Below are positions 22,360-25,897 of a stretch of 25,897 bases of DNA, one piece after another; position 1 is the stretch's first letter, and each line of letters begins with the position of its first letter. Source of the stretch: Planctomycetaceae bacterium. GTDB lineage: Bacteria; Planctomycetota; Planctomycetia; Pirellulales; UBA1268. The stretch covers positions 1 through 25,897 of the forward strand of contig SIAG01000007.1 of the NCBI GenBank assembly GCA_009691925.1, given 5' to 3'. Below the pieces are notes generated by a model. That model did no database searches. It was not told the origin of the DNA and saw only the letters and a program-made list of their open reading frames with translations. The translations under genes were made by a program, and so were the position numbers.

Positions 22360-24891
22360 CTAGATCGCTTCGAGCGTGCCCCGCGTGACACCGACGCGGT
22401 TGACGGCCCGCAGGCGGGTCCAGACGTCGCGGCCGCTGCACCTTCCGGCGAGGAGATCGCGATAGGCACCGACGATCCCCTCGATCGCCTCGGCCGGCTC
22501 ATCGAGGAGCTCGACGCGGAAGTGGGCGACACCGCGGGCCAGGAGCATCGGCACCACCTCGGCGCCACTCTGCGCCACGGCGTGGAAGAGGGTGTTGCGG
22601 CAGCCGACGTCGGCGGTAAGTGGGTGCTCGACGCCGACCCGGTCGCGCAGCTTGACCGTGTGGTCGTCGCAGGGACGGCCGCAGTTGGTCTTGTCGGTGC
22701 CGGGGGAGAGGACGGCACAGAAGACGCAGTGCTCCATGTGAAACAGTGGCATCCGCTGGTGGATCACCGGTTCGAGGATCGCTGCCGGCAGCGCCGCGAC
22801 GAGCTCCGCAAGCTGGTCGCGGTTGAGATCGTAGGAGGGAACGATCCGCCGAGCGCCGTGGGCCCGGAAGAATGCCGCCGAGAGGCGGTTGGTGACATTC
22901 AGGGAGAAGTCGGCATCGACTGTCATCCCCCGGCCGTGGAAGGAGCTCAAGGCGGCGAAGTTCCGCACCAGCACGGCGTCGGGCTGCTGCTTGAGCATCA
23001 GCTCGAAGATGCCATTTTCCCCAGGCTTGTGGATCCGCGGCGTCGCGGTGCGGATCGTGCCTCCCGCCGACCGGACGCGTTGGACGGCATCGCGGTAGTG
23101 ACGGATGTCGGAGAAGTCGGCGTCGACCTCGCGGATCCCCGCGGCCAGGGCCGCCTCGACCTGCCCGAGGGATCGGCAGAGGAAATGGAGGACCGGATCA
23201 GCTCCGGGCTGGGATGCTTCGACTTCACGCCACAGCGGCTCATCGGCCCGGGCGACCGCCCCGACCGCCCCGGCGCGGATCGACCGCGGCGCGACGCCGA
23301 CCGCCGCGGCCAAGAGGTGTTCGACGAGATCGCGACGGAGCTTGCCGATCACACTCAAGGGGAGCATCGGGGCGCCGACGACCCGGGCTTCGAGGTGCCG
23401 CAGCTCGAACGGCGTGCCGCCGAGGCGGCCGAGCTGGTCGCGGAGGACGTCAACGGTGAGGGGATGGCGCCGGGCCGGCTCCGCCGGCTGGTCGCTCGAC
23501 ACGACCACCGCGGCGCGCCCATCGCCAAGCGCGGCCTCGACACGGAGCGGCTCCCCCTCGGCCACGGAGACTTTCAAGTCGACCGGCTGGCGGCGGTGGA
23601 GCTGATCGAGGGGGGCCCGGAACGAATCCCGCAGCCGGGCGGTCAGGACCGGGTCGTCGGTTTTCCAGACGGTTTGCCCGGGAAGGATCGTGGCGAAGTC
23701 GAGGGCCCCGTGAGCGAAGGCGAGGTCGACCCGACCGCGCTCGACGGTGTCGGTCAGCGACACGCCGCGCTCGAAGATCTCGTAGACGCGCCCCCCCTGG
23801 GAGGCGTCGTCGCCCCCGCCGGCCGGATCGAAGGCCACGCCGTCGCCGCGTTTCACCGCCGCGACAAGCTCAACAGTCACCCGTCCCCTCCCTACGGCGA
23901 CGACCGTGCCGAGTCGGACCCCGCGTTTGGCGCTGCTCGTCGCCGGCACGAGCCGCTTGTGCTCGCAGCCGAGGAGCCAGCCGGGGGAGAAGCCGCGCGA
24001 GAAGGAGAGCTCCATCGCCTCGATGTCGCGAGGGGTGAACGTCGCCCGTTCCCCCGCCACCGCCCCGTCGATCGCCCGCCGGTAGTGGCGGACAATGTTG
24101 GCGACGTATTCCGGGCTTTTCAGACGCCCCTCGATCTTCAGGCTCGTCACCCCGGCGGCCAGGAGCTCCGGCGTCAGGTCGTAGGCGGCGAGATCCTGGG
24201 GGGAAAGGAGGTAGCGCTGGGCCCCGAGATCGACGTCGCGACCATCGCAGACGAGCTCGTAGGGGAGCCGGCATGCCTGGGCGCACTGGCCGCGGTTGGC
24301 ACTCCGCCCCCCGAGGGCCTCGCTCGTCAGGCACTGCCCCGAGTAGGCCACACACAGCGCGCCATGAACGAACACCTCCAGCTCCAGCGTCGTCTCCCGG
24401 CGGATCGACCCGATCTCGTCGAGGGACAGCTCCCGGGCCAGCACCACGCGCTCCATGCCGAGGGCCTCGGCCAGGCGGATCGTCTCGGCACTCGTCAGCG
24501 TCATCTGGGTGGAGGCATGGAGCGGCAGCTCGGGGCAGCAAGCCCGCAGGAGCCGGGCCACGCCGACATCCTGGACAAGCACCGCATCGACCCCGCCGCC
24601 GGCGATCTCCCGGGCCAGGCCCTCGATCTCCCCGAGCTCCCCGTCGAAGGCGAGGGTGTTGAGGGTCACATACCCTCTGACGCCATGGCGATGGAGCGTC
24701 TCGATCAGCCGGGGGAGGTCGGAGACGGGGAAATTGGCCGCCCGGGCCCGGGCGTTGTGGCCGCAATCGAGGCCGAAATAGATGGCGTCGGCCCCGTTTT
24801 CGATCGCCGCGCGGACGCAGTCCCAGTCCCCGGCCGGGGCGAGGAGCTCCGGGGAGCGGACCGGGGGGATGGCGGGAAGTTGAGGGAACAT
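22360..24891 (-). CDS. Peptidase U32 family protein (RlhA/collagenase-like)
   Basis: This 843-residue protein belongs to the U32 family, whose best-studied members act in RNA hydroxylation (RlhA on 23S rRNA, TrhP on tRNA wobble uridine) rather than proteolysis. The N-terminal barrel opens with PELLAPAGDWDCVRAAIENG and DAIYFG. The family signature EVFVHGALCVAYSGQC is at 172-187, and Cys180, Cys187, Cys203 and Cys207 form the usual cysteine cluster. A DUF3656-like region follows the first 330 or so residues. The C-terminal third looks like a second barrel with its own cysteine group (HMEHCVFCAV, NCGRPCDDH, GCRNTLFH). The protein is longer than E. coli RlhA (about 650 residues). A TATACT eight bases before the ATG suggests a leaderless transcript. 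It heads a probable two-gene unit. Rather than RlhA itself it could be a related U32 subfamily. Confidence 0.85.
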   Translation of the reverse strand: MFPQLPAIPPVRSPELLAPAGDWDCVRAAIENGADAIYFGLDCGHNARARAANFPVSDLPRLIETLHRHGVRGYVTLNTLAFDGELGEIEGLAREIAGGGVDAVLVQDVGVARLLRACCPELPLHASTQMTLTSAETIRLAEALGMERVVLARELSLDEIGSIRRETTLELEVFVHGALCVAYSGQCLTSEALGGRSANRGQCAQACRLPYELVCDGRDVDLGAQRYLLSPQDLAAYDLTPELLAAGVTSLKIEGRLKSPEYVANIVRHYRRAIDGAVAGERATFTPRDIEAMELSFSRGFSPGWLLGCEHKRLVPATSSAKRGVRLGTVVAVGRGRVTVELVAAVKRGDGVAFDPAGGGDDASQGGRVYEIFERGVSLTDTVERGRVDLAFAHGALDFATILPGQTVWKTDDPVLTARLRDSFRAPLDQLHRRQPVDLKVSVAEGEPLRVEAALGDGRAAVVVSSDQPAEPARRHPLTVDVLRDQLGRLGGTPFELRHLEARVVGAPMLPLSVIGKLRRDLVEHLLAAAVGVAPRSIRAGAVGAVARADEPLWREVEASQPGADPVLHFLCRSLGQVEAALAAGIREVDADFSDIRHYRDAVQRVRSAGGTIRTATPRIHKPGENGIFELMLKQQPDAVLVRNFAALSSFHGRGMTVDADFSLNVTNRLSAAFFRAHGARRIVPSYDLNRDQLAELVAALPAAILEPVIHQRMPLFHMEHCVFCAVLSPGTDKTNCGRPCDDHTVKLRDRVGVEHPLTADVGCRNTLFHAVAQSGAEVVPMLLARGVAHFRVELLDEPAEAIEGIVGAYRDLLAGRCSGRDVWTRLRAVNRVGVTRGTLEAI

Positions 24892-24899
24892 GACGGCCG

Positions 24900-24905
24900 A
24901 GTATA
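24900..24905 (-). promoter_or_regulatory. Candidate -10 element for a leaderless U32 transcript
   Basis: TATACT on the minus strand lies eight bases before the start codon, so RNA would begin at or very near the A of the ATG. A TTGCCA lies 20 bases further upstream, longer than the ideal spacing. No ribosome site is present, which fits leaderless translation, but the evidence is thin. Confidence 0.3.
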
Positions 24906-24994
24906 GGGGCGGCCGGCGGAGGGCCTGGCAAGATCGGCCGAATGCTCCGCGACTGCCGGCCGGGGAGAAAGAATTTTAGCCGCTGGTCGGTTGC

Positions 24995-25023
24995 TTGTGA
25001 TCGCCGCGTCGAGCGTGTATGAC
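24995..25023 (+). promoter_or_regulatory. Candidate promoter of the DUF937 gene
   Basis: TTGTGA (24995-25000) and TATGAC (25018-25023) are 17 bases apart, each matching the sigma-70 consensus at four of six positions. The leader would be about 100 bases long and contains the palindrome and hairpin listed next. Confidence 0.35.
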
Positions 25024-25030
25024 AAAATCA

Positions 25031-25044
25031 CCTTTGTACAAAGG
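25031..25044. promoter_or_regulatory. 14-bp perfect palindrome, operator candidate
   Basis: CCTTTGTACAAAGG reads the same on both strands. It sits just downstream of the candidate -10, near the expected transcription start, a good place for a repressor. Its core TTTGTACAA also occurs at 290-298. Confidence 0.4.
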
Positions 25045-25057
25045 ATCACACCCGATG

Positions 25058-25076
25058 CGGGGGCACTTCGCCCCCG
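25058..25076 (+). promoter_or_regulatory. Leader hairpin before the DUF937 gene
   Basis: CGGGGGC pairs with GCCCCCG around an ACTTC loop. A run of seven T follows at 25108-25114, but about 30 bases later and behind only a weak second stem, so attenuation is possible but not well supported. Confidence 0.35.
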
Positions 25077-25132
25077 TGTCGGTAGGCCCGCCGTGGCCGG
25101 TGACGTCTTTTTTTCGCTTCTGGGAGTAATGC

Positions 25133-25897
25133 ATGAATATCGTTGATCTCGTCAAGGAACAGCTGACCAGCCAGGTGCTCGGCAGCCTCGGGTCGCTCGC
25201 CGGCACGAACGAGGCGCAGACGAAGGCCGCCTCCGCTGCCGCCGTTCCCGCGCTGCTCGGCGGCCTCGCCAAGCTCGCCGGCAACGCTCAGGGTGCCGGC
25301 CAGCTGGCCAGTGCCCTCGGTGGCCTCGATCTGGGCATGCTCGGCAACCTCGCCGGCGTACTCGGAGGGGCGAACTCTTCCAAGGTCTCCAATCTCGGTG
25401 GTGGGCTCCTCGGCACGCTGTTTGGCAACACCGCCACGTCGGCGATCGTCGAGACGCTGGCGTCGTTCCTCGGCATCAAGGGGGGCGTGGCCCGCTCGCT
25501 CCTGTCGTACCTCGCTCCGGTCGTCCTCGGCACCGTCGCCAAGCAGCTCACCAGCAGCGGCAAGTCGATCGACGCCTCGGGGATCCAGAGCCTGTTCGCT
25601 GACCAGGGGCGCAACATCGAGTCGGCCATGCCGGCCGGGCTGTCGCTCGGCGACTTCGGCAGCATCGCCAAGTCCGTGTCGGCCGCGACCTCCGGTGGCA
25701 CCGGATCCTCGTCGCACGCCTCGCACGGGCATGTCGAGCGTCAGCAGGCCTCGTCGGGCTTCCCGTCGTGGCTGCCGTGGCTCGCCCTGCCGCTGATCGC
25801 GCTGGGTGCCTTGTGGTTCATGAACAAGGACAAGGGTGTCAAGCCGGCCGACAAGGGGGCCACGGTCACCAACCCGACCGACATGATGAAGAAGAAG
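25133..25897 (+). CDS. DUF937 protein with membrane segment, 3' end outside window
   Basis: The first 255 codons are visible and the frame is open at the window end. GGGAG seven bases before the ATG supports the start. Residues 1-160 or so form a DUF937 domain: MNIVDLVKEQLTSQVLGSLG, then AAAVPALLGGLAKLAG, a glycine/leucine-rich middle (LGGLDLGMLGNLAGVLGG), and GVARSLLSYLAPVVLG. A Ser/Gly/His-rich linker with HASHGHVERQQ leads to one membrane segment at about 213-232 (WLPWLALPLIALGALWFM), followed by a lysine-rich stretch. In related proteins this part is often followed by an OmpA- or BON-type envelope domain, so the missing end may carry one. The function of DUF937 is not established. Residues before the membrane segment look cytoplasmic, because no signal peptide is present. 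Confidence 0.85.
   Translation, partial: MNIVDLVKEQLTSQVLGSLGSLAGTNEAQTKAASAAAVPALLGGLAKLAGNAQGAGQLASALGGLDLGMLGNLAGVLGGANSSKVSNLGGGLLGTLFGNTATSAIVETLASFLGIKGGVARSLLSYLAPVVLGTVAKQLTSSGKSIDASGIQSLFADQGRNIESAMPAGLSLGDFGSIAKSVSAATSGGTGSSSHASHGHVERQQASSGFPSWLPWLALPLIALGALWFMNKDKGVKPADKGATVTNPTDMMKKK

Noticed and set aside
22522..24906. 794-codon plus-strand frame opposite the U32-family gene
   Set aside because: An antisense shadow rich in Asp, Arg and Gly with no family features. The minus strand has the U32 signature and cysteine clusters.

Overview
This GC-rich window looks like a chromosomal segment of a planctomycete, most likely of the Pirellulales type. That call rests on gene content rather than an RNA marker: a sigma-70 factor carrying N-terminal DNA-binding domains, a DUF1080 (3-keto-disaccharide hydrolase family) secreted protein, a surface protein with a variant LEPR-type N-terminal sorting motif, secreted proteins made of an A-A-x-A-L-A-K-H type leucine-rich-like repeat, and an ABC exporter with a DUF1854 tail. 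No rRNA, tRNA, CRISPR array, insertion sequence or phage gene was seen.

Layout. 1-827: no convincing gene. 828-2339 (+): sigma factor with added helix-turn-helix domains. 2371-5991 (-): membrane-anchored double parvulin/SurA-like chaperone followed by an AlaC/DapL-like aminotransferase. 6184-6888 (+): J-domain protein with a leucine-rich tail, divergent from the chaperone across an intergenic region holding an 11-bp inverted repeat. 7017-7904 (+): secreted alpha/beta-hydrolase. 7989-14107 (-): five consecutive secreted repeat proteins (types C, A, B, B, A in map order), separated by homologous spacers. 14108-14686: palindrome-rich stretch without a gene. 14687-16021 (-): AT-richer LEPR-motif surface protein. 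16535-17497 (-): cysteine synthase behind a near-consensus sigma-70 promoter. 17738-18400 (-): DUF1080 protein, divergent by 20 bp from the 18421-21567 (+) multidomain ABC exporter. 21780-24891 (-): U32 peptidase/RNA-hydroxylase family protein and a small unknown protein. 25133-end (+): DUF937 protein, cut by the window edge.

The flanks are housekeeping-like: amino-acid metabolism, protein folding, RNA modification and export. The middle (about 7.9-16.0 kb) is an accessory island for the cell envelope or exterior. The five repeat-protein genes are the most interesting part. They arose by tandem duplication with their spacers. Two of them share a 263-bp tract with a single mismatch inside otherwise diverged genes, as expected from gene conversion. 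The two closest copies differ mainly at the residues around the predicted beta-strand of each repeat, the pattern expected of a diversifying binding surface. The function of this set is unknown to me.
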